Positions 7,725-16,205 of a DNA stretch of 42,890 nucleotides are shown here, in pieces; positions within the stretch are counted from its first letter, which is position 1, and every line of letters starts with the position of its first letter. The notes under the pieces were generated by a model, which was given only the letters and a program-made list of their open reading frames with translations, did not search any database and was not told the DNA's origin. The DNA comes from Bacteriovorax sp. GTDB lineage: Bacteria; Bdellovibrionota; Bacteriovoracia; Bacteriovoracales; Bacteriovoracaceae. The translations under genes and the position numbers were made by a program. The stretch spans positions 1 to 42,890 of the forward strand of contig JAGOVS010000008.1 in the NCBI GenBank assembly GCA_018060625.1. Reading direction: 5' to 3'.

Positions 7725-8921
7725 TTAACAGTTTCTAAAACTCACCGCAATGCCTTGACCCACTCCAATACACATGGTTGCCAATGATTCTTTTATGGTT
7801 TTATTTTTTTTCATTTGATGAGCGAGGGTTGTCACTATTCTTGTTCCCGAGCTTCCCAGAGCATGCCCTAAAGCGATCGCCCCACCACTAAGATTAACGA
7901 GCAATGGATCTAGATCAAGACCTTTGATACAACCCAGAGATTGAGCTGCAAAGGCCTCATTGAGTTCGATGCATTGGAAGTCCGATATTTTTTTCTGATG
8001 GCGCTTGAGAAGAACTTTTACGGCTTCAACTGGACCTAGTCCCATTGTGCTTGGGTGAAGTCCTCTTACTGCGGCCCCTGTGATCTCGATCATGGGAGTG
8101 AGTTTATGAGTTTTTAAGAACTCTTCGCTGACAATTAAAACGGCAGAGGCACCATCATTCATTGGACTAGAGTTACCCGCAGTGACTGTTCCTGGATTTC
8201 TGAAAACAGGACTTAATCGAGCAAGAGATTCTAGTGTAGTATCAGAGCGAACGCATTCATCTTTACTAAAAAGATAACTTTCTTTTTTTAGTTCGACAGT
8301 AATGGGTAAAATTTCATCTAAAAAATCGCCGCGCTCCCAAGCGGCCGCGGCCTTTTTATGGGAATTAAAAGCAAAAAGATCTTGCTCTTCTCTGGAGATA
8401 TTAAAAAGTTTAGCAACTTCTTCTGCCGTTTCTCCCATTCCCATAAGTGGAAACATTTTTTCCATCTTAGGGTTAGGAAAACGCCAACCAAAAGTTGTGT
8501 CATACATTTTTTGCTCACGATCATAGGCCGATTGTCCTTTGGAGAGTACATAGGGGCCTCGAGACATGCTCTCGGCACCTCCGACAATAAGGCAGTCTGC
8601 AATTCCAGATTGAATGCGGGCATGGCCATCGATCAATGCATCCAGAGAAGAGCCACACAAACGATTAATCGTTGTTCCTGGAATTTCGAGAGGAAGTCCA
8701 GACAGAAGCACTGACATGCGTGCCAGATTTCGATTATCTTCCCCCGCCTGGTTAGCACAACCGACGATAACATCATCGATTAAGAGTGGATCAAAACCAA
8801 GATTCTCTCTTATATCTTTTAAAACATGAGCTAAAAGGTCATCAACTCTCATGGGGGCAAGTTTTCCGGCCAATTTTCCGACAGCTGTTCTTTTTGCATA
8901 AACGATAAATGTGCGTTTCAT
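7725..8921 (-). CDS. paaJ: Thiolase, probable 3-oxoadipyl-CoA/3-oxo-5,6-didehydrosuberyl-CoA thiolase
   Basis: The 398-residue protein is a degradative thiolase. Cys89 in INRLCGSSLDAL is the acyl-accepting nucleophile, GGAIALGHALGSSG carries the catalytic His, and TMCIGVGQG carries the second Cys. The segment ESMSRGPYVLSK is like that of PaaJ/PcaF thiolases, and the surrounding paa-like genes support the same assignment. It would release acetyl-CoA from 3-oxoacyl-CoA products of ring cleavage. A general acetyl-CoA acetyltransferase or FadA role is the alternative. It follows the split hydroxyacyl-CoA dehydrogenase genes by 19 bases and runs in the same operon. Confidence 0.87.
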   Translation of the reverse strand: MKRTFIVYAKRTAVGKLAGKLAPMRVDDLLAHVLKDIRENLGFDPLLIDDVIVGCANQAGEDNRNLARMSVLLSGLPLEIPGTTINRLCGSSLDALIDGHARIQSGIADCLIVGGAESMSRGPYVLSKGQSAYDREQKMYDTTFGWRFPNPKMEKMFPLMGMGETAEEVAKLFNISREEQDLFAFNSHKKAAAAWERGDFLDEILPITVELKKESYLFSKDECVRSDTTLESLARLSPVFRNPGTVTAGNSSPMNDGASAVLIVSEEFLKTHKLTPMIEITGAAVRGLHPSTMGLGPVEAVKVLLKRHQKKISDFQCIELNEAFAAQSLGCIKGLDLDPLLVNLSGGAIALGHALGSSGTRIVTTLAHQMKKNKTIKESLATMCIGVGQGIAVSFRNC

Positions 8922-8940
8922 TATTTTTCCCCAAAACTAT

Positions 8941-9606
8941 TTAAAGGTATTTAAACACCAAAAATTTTAACTCTTTTGAAAGACGATAGCGATCGTCTCT
9001 GGTAATTGTATTTAATTCTTCTAGAAGTTGAGCAATATAATGCAGCCCAATTTTTTCCCCCCACTCAATTGGACCCAAGGGGTAATTCACTCCATTTTTC
9101 ATGGCGAGATCGATATCTTCAGCTGAGGCCAGTTTTTCACCAAGAGCAAAATAAGCTTCGTTAATAATCATGGCGATGCTTCGTGGGTAGTGAAAGGTGA
9201 GTTCCAGCTTTTTGTGCTCTACTGGTGTTAAATTGATGAGCTTGCCAAACTCCTGGATGAGGTCAAAGGATTCATTATCATCAAGATGGCGAAGAGAGTA
9301 TTCAAAGGCATTGGTTGGTGAATAGAAAAGTGTCGAGAGGGCGGCGGTGACCTGTGGGCAATATTTTAAAATCCATTCCCCCCAACATAGGGTAAGATCT
9401 GTTATGATTTTTGCCTTAGATGTTTTGGACAATTCTTTTAAAAAAAGAAATTTCTTTTGAGTTCTAAGGGCCGTGAGATCAATGATAATATCATAGTTCT
9501 CATAACTGTTGAGGGCCTCATCAATCGTTCGAACGGTATAATGGGCAATGAGTTTTTTATAGTGAGGGTGGTCGGGGTGGGCGACAACCATAATATTAGG
9601 AATCAT
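8941..9606 (-). CDS. Second half of a split 3-hydroxyacyl-CoA dehydrogenase (PaaH C-terminal part)
   Basis: The 221-residue product has a degenerate Rossmann-like N-terminal half (PNIMVVAHPDHPHYKKLI, no glycine-rich loop) and a C-terminal 3-hydroxyacyl-CoA dehydrogenase helical domain at about 145-221 (PRSIAMIINEAYFAL, MKNGVNYPLGPIEWGEKIGL). Full-length PaaH enzymes of about 475 residues carry a first NAD+ domain, a helical domain and then such a second helical domain in one chain. Here that tail is a separate gene. I chose the ATG at 9606, which overlaps the end of the upstream gene by 11 bases, rather than earlier ATGs inside it. It probably associates with the upstream product. Confidence 0.78.
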   Translation of the reverse strand: MIPNIMVVAHPDHPHYKKLIAHYTVRTIDEALNSYENYDIIIDLTALRTQKKFLFLKELSKTSKAKIITDLTLCWGEWILKYCPQVTAALSTLFYSPTNAFEYSLRHLDDNESFDLIQEFGKLINLTPVEHKKLELTFHYPRSIAMIINEAYFALGEKLASAEDIDLAMKNGVNYPLGPIEWGEKIGLHYIAQLLEELNTITRDDRYRLSKELKFLVFKYL

Positions 9607-10462
9607 ATGTGTAAAACCCCTTTTTCGTTTTTTTGCCAAGTCGCCCTGCTGCGACCATGTCTCGTTGTAAACGGTGAGGTTTAAAACGGGCCTCATGATA
9701 AAAGGCCTGATAGACAGACTCAGTGACACTTAAATTAATATCGATACCGATAAGATCCATTAATTCAAATGGGCCCATTTTAAATCCACCGACTTCTCTC
9801 ATGACGGTATCAATTTCTCGGCATTTATTGAGATCATAATTTTCGCAGGCGCGGAGGGCCTCGCCATAAAAATTGCGGGCGATGCGATTGACGATAAATC
9901 CAGGAGAGTCAGAACATTCACAGGCAATCTTCTTTCTTTCCTGAAACCATTTAATGAGATCTTTGATGAGTATTGGATTGGTTTCCATTCCACCAATGAC
10001 TTCAACCAATTTCATAACAGGCGCGGGGTTAAAGAAGTGCAGTCCGAGGAATTGCAATTTTCTTTTTTCACTTAATCCTTGTGCCAGATGAGTGATTGGA
10101 AAGGAAGAAGTATTGGAAGCAAAGATTGTCTCTTCATTCATTTTTTGGTCAAGATCCAAAAAGAGTCTTTTTTTAATTTCCAGGTTTTCAACAATGGCCT
10201 CAACGATGAGATCAGCATTAGGATCTAGTTGGTCCAGCTTTTTGACAGAGAGATTTTTTTTGAAGGATTGAATCTCTCCGTCTGTGTATTTTCCATTTAA
10301 TTGGAGCTTGTCAAAACTTTGATGAATACGTTCTAAACTAAGTAATGCGAATTCAACATTTTGATCAACCATTTCTACCATGAGGTTTTGCTGAGTAAAC
10401 CATTGGGCAATTCCTTGCCCCATTGTTCCAGCGCCAATGACAACAACTTTTTTTAGTTTCAT
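9596..10462 (-). CDS. paaH: 3-hydroxyacyl-CoA dehydrogenase, NAD-binding part (PaaH-like)
   Basis: The 288-residue enzyme oxidises 3-hydroxyacyl-CoA to 3-oxoacyl-CoA with NAD+. The N-terminus gives the NAD-binding loop VVVIGAGTMGQGIA. ASNTSSFPI and LGLHFFNPAPVMKLVEVI contain the catalytic Ser and His of the family, and Glu follows in the VEVI segment. The helical domain begins at DSPGFIVNRI and ends with GRLGKKTKKGFYTYDS. Length and ending match monofunctional 3-hydroxybutyryl-CoA dehydrogenases. The gene order (paaJ, second dehydrogenase part, this gene, PaaA-like) points to the phenylacetate pathway. It starts two bases after the PaaA-like stop. Confidence 0.9.
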   Translation of the reverse strand: MKLKKVVVIGAGTMGQGIAQWFTQQNLMVEMVDQNVEFALLSLERIHQSFDKLQLNGKYTDGEIQSFKKNLSVKKLDQLDPNADLIVEAIVENLEIKKRLFLDLDQKMNEETIFASNTSSFPITHLAQGLSEKRKLQFLGLHFFNPAPVMKLVEVIGGMETNPILIKDLIKWFQERKKIACECSDSPGFIVNRIARNFYGEALRACENYDLNKCREIDTVMREVGGFKMGPFELMDLIGIDINLSVTESVYQAFYHEARFKPHRLQRDMVAAGRLGKKTKKGFYTYDS

Positions 10463-10464
10463 AA

Positions 10465-11286
10465 CTATTTTGCATCTCTTTTTGGTTGATCAGCTTCATT
10501 GTATTCTGGAATAGTGAGACCACACTCTGCACACATTTCTTCAATTTCTTTGACAAAGACTTCACGAATTTCCCCGTTGGTTCTTTGCTTTAGACCAAGG
10601 TTGACATAAAGATCATTACTGGCCCCTGAAGTAGATCCAAAAACATTCATCACTCTTGGCCACCAAAGATTGAGACGCTCTTGCAGAAAAGATTTTTGTT
10701 CAGGGTCTTTGGAGAGAATTTTAACCCACTTATCACCGTGAGCAAGGTGCATGACTTCTTCTTTGTAAATGCCTTCAATGGCCTTTTTCCAAGGAAGGTA
10801 GCTGGAGTTGAAAGTATCTTGCAGCTGATGTCCGGCAGCGCGGTCCATAAGAAAGTTAAAAAGAATATAGTCGGTCCAGTATTTAATATCGTAGTAAAAA
10901 ATATTGACTCGGTAATCATCTTTAATTCTTTTAAAACCAATATTGATTTGGTCTTCTGCTAGTTTGAATCCTAGATTTGTTTTTTGGGTATGTTCTGTCG
11001 TGTTTTGTCCCAATTCTTCTAAGAGGCGATAAATGACTGAAGCGTGTCTCATTTCATCTTTGACCATTTGGGCGACGATGACTTTTTCTTGAACGGTAGG
11101 GGCCTTTTCAATCCAAGGCATATAACCTAAGGCGCCCGAATATTCTGAGTCTCCTTGCATCCATAGAAGATTGAGAAGGTGTTTGCGATAAAAAGCAGGC
11201 ATATCGTCTGTGGACTCAAATGTTTTTCCTTTTTTGATATCAGAAAAAAGAGTGAGTTCTTCAGGTGAGTAAGTATGTGTTGTCAT
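10465..11286 (-). CDS. PaaA/PaaC-family di-iron protein (phenylacetyl-CoA epoxidase-like subunit)
   Basis: The 273-residue protein has the ferritin-like four-helix layout of the PaaA/PaaC family. Likely di-iron ligands are Glu48 (GDSEYSGALG), Glu78 and His81 (KDEMRHASVIYRLLEELG), Asp139 (YWTDYILFNFLMDRAAG), and Glu177 and His180 (EEVMHLAHGDKWV). In known systems PaaA is the catalytic subunit that epoxidises phenylacetyl-CoA, together with PaaB, PaaC, PaaD and the reductase PaaE. None of these partners is visible here, and the protein is somewhat shorter than standard PaaA. It may be an epoxidase subunit with partners elsewhere, or a related oxygenase. A good ribosome site (AAGGAG) precedes the ATG. 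Confidence 0.78.
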   Translation of the reverse strand: MTTHTYSPEELTLFSDIKKGKTFESTDDMPAFYRKHLLNLLWMQGDSEYSGALGYMPWIEKAPTVQEKVIVAQMVKDEMRHASVIYRLLEELGQNTTEHTQKTNLGFKLAEDQINIGFKRIKDDYRVNIFYYDIKYWTDYILFNFLMDRAAGHQLQDTFNSSYLPWKKAIEGIYKEEVMHLAHGDKWVKILSKDPEQKSFLQERLNLWWPRVMNVFGSTSGASNDLYVNLGLKQRTNGEIREVFVKEIEEMCAECGLTIPEYNEADQPKRDAK

Positions 11287-11313
11287 AAGGATCTCCTTTT
11301 AAAAAATAAATAT

Positions 11314-12105
11314 TTATTGGCCAGTAAAGTTTGGTTCACGTTTAGCAAGAAAGGCAGTGAGGCCTTCTTTGTAATCTGAACTATTGCCTAAAAAGCGTTG
11401 GGTATAAGTTTCGCGCTCCATGGATTCATTAAAAGAAGAATCAAGTGATGACTTAATATTTTTTTTAATCATTTCACTTGTGAGTGGAGAGAGTTTATTA
11501 AGCCTACTCGCATACTCCAGTGCAAGAGTTAGAACATCTTCGCTTAGTTTATTGACGATTCCGCAGGCAAAAAGCTCTTCACTGGTTAATGGGGTACCCA
11601 ATAAAAAAAATTCCATGGTTTTTTGATAACCTAAGGCGCGACTAAAAATATAAGTAGAGCCTGCATCGGGTGCAAGACCAATTTTACTGAAGGCCCCCAT
11701 AAATTTAATCCCCGGGCAAGCAACGATGAGATCACTGGCCACGGCCACCGAAATTCCAGCTCCCGCGCAAACTCCGTTAACGGCCGCAATCACAATTTTT
11801 TTAGAATCGCGAATGGCATTGACGAGTGGGTTCCATTCTGTTTGGAGAGTGTGTCCTAAATCGATGGCCCCATTTTGCGCTTGAACACTTCGATCGTTGA
11901 GATCTTGTCCTGTACAAAACGCTTTACCGACGGCCGTGAGGATGATGGATAAAACTTGAGGGTTTTTATTGGCCTCGCGAATGGCCTGGATAATTTCCAT
12001 TTTAGCTTCAATATTAAGAGCGTTGTAGACTTCTGGGCGATTGATTTTAATGATCGCAGTACGATTTTCTTCGGTGTATTCTAAAAAACGAAAAGCAGAT
12101 GCCAT
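11314..12105 (-). CDS. paaG: PaaG-like 1,2-epoxyphenylacetyl-CoA isomerase (crotonase family)
   Basis: The 263-residue crotonase-fold protein contains GKAFCTGQDLNDRSV, very close to the GxxFCAGQDLNDR signature of PaaG, and GLAPDAGSTYIF with Asp147 at the position of the PaaG catalytic aspartate. VNGVCAGAGISVAVASDLIVA forms the oxyanion hole. PaaG turns the ring epoxide into oxepin-CoA and also moves double bonds later in the pathway. I chose the ATG at 12105, one base after the paaF stop and preceded by AAGGAAAT, over an upstream ATG inside paaF. Fatty-acid enoyl-CoA isomerase is a weaker alternative. Confidence 0.87.
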   Translation of the reverse strand: MASAFRFLEYTEENRTAIIKINRPEVYNALNIEAKMEIIQAIREANKNPQVLSIILTAVGKAFCTGQDLNDRSVQAQNGAIDLGHTLQTEWNPLVNAIRDSKKIVIAAVNGVCAGAGISVAVASDLIVACPGIKFMGAFSKIGLAPDAGSTYIFSRALGYQKTMEFFLLGTPLTSEELFACGIVNKLSEDVLTLALEYASRLNKLSPLTSEMIKKNIKSSLDSSFNESMERETYTQRFLGNSSDYKEGLTAFLAKREPNFTGQ

Positions 12106-12106
12106 A

Positions 12107-12886
12107 TTAATTTCCTTGATACTGAGGATTGCGTTTTTCAAGAAAGGCCTTCATCCCTTCTTTTTGATCGAGAGAAGAAAAAGTGAGATAAAAATTTCTT
12201 CGCTCAAAATCCATTCCATCTTTGAGGGTCATTTCAAAGGATTTATTTACTGATTCTTTGGCCAGTCGAATGGCGACTGGGGCACGATCAGCAATGGTCT
12301 TAGCGAGCTCAAAACTTTCTTGAAGCAGGGTTTGAGCTGGAACAACTTTGGCCACAAGACCCCAGTCACAAGCGGTGTGAGCATCGATCATCTCACCAGT
12401 TAAGACCATCATCATGGCCTTGGATTTACCAATGGCGCGAGTGAGTCTTTGTGTGCCGCCGGCCCCGGGGATGGTGCCAATTTTAATCTCGGGTTGAGAG
12501 AATTTGGCATCGTCACCAGCAATAATAAGATCACAAGACATGGCAAGCTCGCAGCCTCCACCAAGAGCAAAACCATTAACGGCCGCAATGATGGGCTTGG
12601 TGATGAGTTTTAACATCTCCCAGGTGCGAAAGCGCTGATCGTTGATTTGATCAACGGGGGTGGCCGACACCATTTGGGCAATATCTGCACCAGCAGCAAA
12701 AGCGCGCTCGTTTCCGGTCAGAATGATCACTCGTACGTCTGGGTTTTTATCTAAAGCAAGAAAGCAGTCAACTAACTCTTGCATGAGATCAGTTGAAAGT
12801 GCATTTAAAACTTTCGGGCGATTAAGGCGCACGAGAGCGATATGAGCGTGGTTATTATAGGGGAATTCTAAAAGAATATTTTCCAT
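12107..12886 (-). CDS. paaF: Enoyl-CoA hydratase (PaaF-like)
   Basis: The 259-residue crotonase-fold enzyme hydrates a 2,3-dehydroacyl-CoA. The two catalytic glutamates of classical hydratases are present: Glu113 in GGGCELAMSCDL and Glu133 in FSQPEIKIGTIPGAGG. The substrate-binding segment NERAFAAGADIAQM is also typical. The start was set at 12886, where AGGTCA precedes the ATG. An in-frame ATG farther upstream would overlap the EthD gene and add a Lys/Arg-rich tail not seen in the family. In the pathway it works with PaaG, PaaH and PaaJ. Confidence 0.9.
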   Translation of the reverse strand: MENILLEFPYNNHAHIALVRLNRPKVLNALSTDLMQELVDCFLALDKNPDVRVIILTGNERAFAAGADIAQMVSATPVDQINDQRFRTWEMLKLITKPIIAAVNGFALGGGCELAMSCDLIIAGDDAKFSQPEIKIGTIPGAGGTQRLTRAIGKSKAMMMVLTGEMIDAHTACDWGLVAKVVPAQTLLQESFELAKTIADRAPVAIRLAKESVNKSFEMTLKDGMDFERRNFYLTFSSLDQKEGMKAFLEKRNPQYQGN

Positions 12887-12896
12887 TTTTTTTGAC

Positions 12897-13205
12897 CTAC
12901 GCTTTAAGGATTTCTTCTTCAGCAAAATGCACAGAGACTATGTCTTTGTAGTTCGTGAAGGCATCTTTGCCTGCGGCCATATTTTCAGGAGAGCTCATGG
13001 CCGTTTTAAAATCTTCTTTGGAAGCAAAAACAAGTTCGGCCATAAAATGCAAATCACTAGCTCCTCTTGGTCCTCCGGTGATTTTACTAAAACGAAATTC
13101 TTTAACGAGTGGAACTTTTTTGGCAATCTCAGTATGCCCTTTATACCACTCGCTGAAGGCCGAAACATCTGCTGGCATTTTGTAGATTGCAATCATTTTG
13201 TACAT
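12897..13205 (-). CDS. EthD-family small protein
   Basis: The 102-residue protein has the dimeric alpha/beta-barrel pattern of EthD-like proteins: strand MYKMIAIYKMP, then FSEWYKGHTEIAKKVPLVKEFRFSKI, a middle strand LHFMAELVFASKEDFKTAM and the ending VSVHFAEEEIL. EthD proteins are often encoded beside oxygenases and catabolic enzymes, and some act on lactones or reactive intermediates. As the first gene of the minus-strand degradation operon, eleven bases before paaF, it may handle a pathway intermediate. GAGG stands at a normal distance before its ATG. No catalytic residue can be assigned. Confidence 0.8.
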   Translation of the reverse strand: MYKMIAIYKMPADVSAFSEWYKGHTEIAKKVPLVKEFRFSKITGGPRGASDLHFMAELVFASKEDFKTAMSSPENMAAGKDAFTNYKDIVSVHFAEEEILKA

Positions 13206-13315
13206 AATTTTTCCTCATTAATTCTATTGGTAATTTCACTTTTTAAGATGGAGAATGGTAACATTACAAAGGGATCTTTAGCAAACGTGGAAGGCATCTT
13301 TTTTAAGGAGTTATC

Positions 13316-13681
13316 ATGGGCGTTATTCAAAATATTTTAGTGCTTTTGGTGGCCATCTTACATTTGTTTTTTTGTTATCTTGAAATGTTCCTTTGGAAGA
13401 CTTCTAAGGGGCAAAAGATTTTTCGCATTGACGCTGACTTCGCTGAGAAAAGTGCAGTCTTAGCGGCGAATCAAGGTTTGTATAATGCCTTTTTGGCCAG
13501 TGGATTGATTTGGTCTGTATGCGCTAAAAATGATGAAGAATCGCTTCATTTGAAATTCTTTTTTTTAGGTTGTGTGATTATCGCCGGCCTCTATGGTGCT
13601 TATTCTGCGAACAAAAGAATTTTTTTTATGCAGGCCTTGCCAGCGATAATCGCTCTGGGGGCCATCTTTTTGACTATTTAG
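13316..13681 (+). CDS. DUF1304 family membrane protein
   Basis: The 121-residue inner-membrane protein has four hydrophobic segments (about 5-25, 48-66, 75-93 and 101-120). The polar stretch FLWKTSKGQKIF and the segment NQGLYNAFLASGLIW are hallmarks of DUF1304 proteins. The function of the family is unknown. AAGGAG precedes the ATG at 13316. It is transcribed divergently from the degradation operon across about 110 bases, so the two may share control elements. Confidence 0.87.
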   Translation: MGVIQNILVLLVAILHLFFCYLEMFLWKTSKGQKIFRIDADFAEKSAVLAANQGLYNAFLASGLIWSVCAKNDEESLHLKFFFLGCVIIAGLYGAYSANKRIFFMQALPAIIALGAIFLTI

Positions 13682-13773
13682 CTTTCTTATTAAAAATACG
13701 TCTAAAGTATAGACACCCTGTAAGTTATGCTCTAAAGATTTGAGAAAAATTTTACATCTGATAAATTACCAAT

Positions 13774-15411
13774 ATGAAAAACACACAATTTTCAGCGAAG
13801 ATTCTTCGCCCTTATTTTCTTGCCTTTTTTATCCTCACTTTTCTAGGGCAGAGCGCTTATGCCGGTCCTAAGAATAGAGGGCTTATTGCCGCCTCAAAAC
13901 ATACAGTTCAAGTTAGGTGCTCTGATATTATCAAACGCTTTCTCACAGTCGTTAATAAACTCGAGCGTCTAACCCAGTTTGACAACAAAGATGAATTTGA
14001 TGTCATTCATAATCAAGTGATGCCAGACATAGAAATAAAGGCGATAGCAGAAGCTAAGAAAATTGGTGGAATTGCCGGTGGAGTTCGCTTTAATGAAGTC
14101 ATAGATGAGTCTCTAAGGGAGATGCCTGAAGTGAGTAAGTACCTCTTGGAGCTGGCCCTAAGAAGATTGCCTTATTTAGCTGATCAAGAATTTAATATTA
14201 TCCTTTCTGGTGGTGTGGCCGATGTTTGGGGAAATGTACTTCAGCAGAATATGCATGAAATTGAGCGCAGGATTCATCAAAAATTAAAAATTAACATTAT
14301 TAAATTGCCTGGTGGGCTTTCTTTTGCTCGCAAAGACAGAAATCAAGTACCGGCCTTTGATGAAACGACTCGCAAGCTGATAAAAGAATTTCCAACGATT
14401 TTTTTAGACGATACTTACTCAAATGGGGGAACTTATTTAGCAGTAAAGCAAGAAATTGAAAAAAATAAAGGTAAAATGCACGGCGGGTTTGTCGTTTATG
14501 ATGGTGGAAAAGGAGATGTTTCTTCGCTCTACAAATCAGCAAGACTCAATACACGCACGGAGAGTATGGGCGTTTTTGATTTAGCACCACTTGACTGGGA
14601 CCCTAAGGGCGTAAAGAAAGTGGCCATTGATGTGACTGGTACATTGATGCTTGCTAATTTTGACAAAATTTCAGGCCAAGCAGGCGTTTTACTTAAGTGG
14701 ATGGAAGATAAAAAAATTGAGATTGTTCTAGTTAAAAACGGTTCACTTAGCAAGGACGTAGAGCTAGAGCAAAATATTAAGAAGGCCTTTCCCTATCTTT
14801 TTTTTAGTGATGATTTCAGCGATGCCTCTGTTCTTCTGGGAAGCTTTGGCCGTTTTTTTGTTGGGGATAAAAATTATAAGGGACCAAGGTTTAAAGGCGC
14901 AGTTGTCCAAACCATTTACCTTGGTGATTTTACGACTCACGGACAATTTGGTGAAGATCAGTTGGATGCTAAGTATTTTCTTAATCGCTTGTCAGAAGCA
15001 CAACTCATTCGTCCCCTTTATGATTCAAAATTTTATTCAAAAGTTGAACAAACATCTCAAGGTGTAGCGGTTTATGATTTGCGATTTAAAAAAGTGAAGG
15101 GCGACACGACCGTTGATTTAGTGGGGATATATAAAACCAAAGATTCTAAAGAGATGGTGGAAAAATTAAAATTAGTTCAGTGGGTTCATTTATCAAATGA
15201 TGAAAAAACTCTCATGATCGAGCGGGCCATTCGCTCAAACAATTCGCATGAAATTGGGGCCTACCTAGAAATTGCTAAAAATTCAGACGATGCAAACTCT
15301 TGGCGGTCGGTACTTCTCAGTTGGAAAGAGTTGTGGGGTGAAGCGGATAAGGGGTGGCAGAAGTACTTGAAGTCTCCGCTGGTACAGGCAATTTATCGGT
15401 TGGGTCTTTAG
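13774..15411 (+). CDS. Exported protein with phosphoribosyltransferase-like and HAD-like halves
   Basis: The 545-residue protein starts with a Sec signal peptide (cleavage expected after residue 30, QSAYA). Residues 208-222 read TIFLDDTYSNGGTYL, resembling the PRPP-binding loop of type I phosphoribosyltransferases (two acids, then a Thr/Gly turn). From residue 282, KKVAIDVTGTLML looks like HAD motif I with the nucleophile Asp286, although the usual second Asp is Thr. LVKNGS fits motif II, and FFVGDKNYKG (Asp365) fits motif III. Such a pair of folds outside the cytoplasm is unusual. The pairing is my reading from motifs and may be coincidental. The C-terminal 140 residues are unassigned. Confidence 0.6.
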   Translation: MKNTQFSAKILRPYFLAFFILTFLGQSAYAGPKNRGLIAASKHTVQVRCSDIIKRFLTVVNKLERLTQFDNKDEFDVIHNQVMPDIEIKAIAEAKKIGGIAGGVRFNEVIDESLREMPEVSKYLLELALRRLPYLADQEFNIILSGGVADVWGNVLQQNMHEIERRIHQKLKINIIKLPGGLSFARKDRNQVPAFDETTRKLIKEFPTIFLDDTYSNGGTYLAVKQEIEKNKGKMHGGFVVYDGGKGDVSSLYKSARLNTRTESMGVFDLAPLDWDPKGVKKVAIDVTGTLMLANFDKISGQAGVLLKWMEDKKIEIVLVKNGSLSKDVELEQNIKKAFPYLFFSDDFSDASVLLGSFGRFFVGDKNYKGPRFKGAVVQTIYLGDFTTHGQFGEDQLDAKYFLNRLSEAQLIRPLYDSKFYSKVEQTSQGVAVYDLRFKKVKGDTTVDLVGIYKTKDSKEMVEKLKLVQWVHLSNDEKTLMIERAIRSNNSHEIGAYLEIAKNSDDANSWRSVLLSWKELWGEADKGWQKYLKSPLVQAIYRLGL

Positions 15412-15437
15412 GTTATTTGATAAGGATATTTTTGAAT

Positions 15438-16115
15438 ATGAGATTATCAATTTATTTATCACTTATATTTTTAATTTGCTCAAATCTACAGGCCAAAGAG
15501 AGGCCTACGATTTTGTTTATTGGTGACTCTCATAGTTACGGCAAACTTGGTTTGATAATTGAGACGCATTTATTAACTGTTTCTGATCACGTAATTATGG
15601 AATCAAGCTGTGGGGCAACTCCTAAAACTTGGTTGGGATCAAATGGTTATGAAAAAACAGTTTGTGGTTTTTGGAAAAAAGACGGTTTAAGCGAAGTGCG
15701 TTCAAGTGAACATGTGACTCCTAAACTTATCGATGAGGTAAGGAATTACAAACCTCAAATCACGATTATCCAATTAGGGACTAATATTGCTGCCTCATCT
15801 TCTCCAAAAAATTTCAAGACATCTATTGAAACGATGATGAATTTAATCACTGAAGCCAATAGTCTTTGCGTTTGGATTGGCCCTCCAGATGCAAATTCCA
15901 ATATTGTTACAAGAGACAAATTATTAGAAACAAATATTTTGATCAGAAATTTGGCCCAGGACAATCACTGCTATTATATCGATAGTTTATTATTAACAAA
16001 ATTTCCCGAAAATAACAAAGAGGGCATTCATTATCCACCAGGTCTATCTGCAAAATGGGGTGAGAGTGTTAGTGAAATTCTTTTAAACTACATAAGAAAT
16101 TCCGATTTATTATAA
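15438..16115 (+). CDS. Exported SGNH/GDSL-type hydrolase
   Basis: The 225-residue protein begins with a short signal peptide ending in LQA. The mature part opens with PTILFIGDSHSYGKLG, the GDS block I with the nucleophile Ser. IIQLGTNIAAS supplies the block III Asn, and EGIHYPPGLSAKWGE supplies the C-terminal catalytic His. The fold is that of SGNH esterases and acyl- or acetyl-hydrolases acting on lipids, polysaccharides or peptidoglycan. I chose the ATG at 15438 (TAAGGAT upstream) because a farther ATG inside the preceding gene would bury the signal peptide. Cysteines at CGAT, VCGF, LCVW and NHCY may form disulfides. Confidence 0.83.
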   Translation: MRLSIYLSLIFLICSNLQAKERPTILFIGDSHSYGKLGLIIETHLLTVSDHVIMESSCGATPKTWLGSNGYEKTVCGFWKKDGLSEVRSSEHVTPKLIDEVRNYKPQITIIQLGTNIAASSSPKNFKTSIETMMNLITEANSLCVWIGPPDANSNIVTRDKLLETNILIRNLAQDNHCYYIDSLLLTKFPENNKEGIHYPPGLSAKWGESVSEILLNYIRNSDLL

Positions 16116-16205
16116 TACCTGAGCGAAACATTTCCTTTTCTTGACAGTTATTTCCAATACTAGACATTAGTTTAATTTTTTTCACTTAGTGTCGATAAGA
16201 AAGGT

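Noticed and set aside
8302-8829. Several open frames on the plus strand opposite the thiolase gene
   Set aside because: They mirror the codon structure of the thiolase gene, lack ribosome sites and resemble no family.
13206-13315. GTAA-CA-TTAC element as an operator for the degradation operon
   Set aside because: Four-base arms are expected by chance; no second copy supports it.
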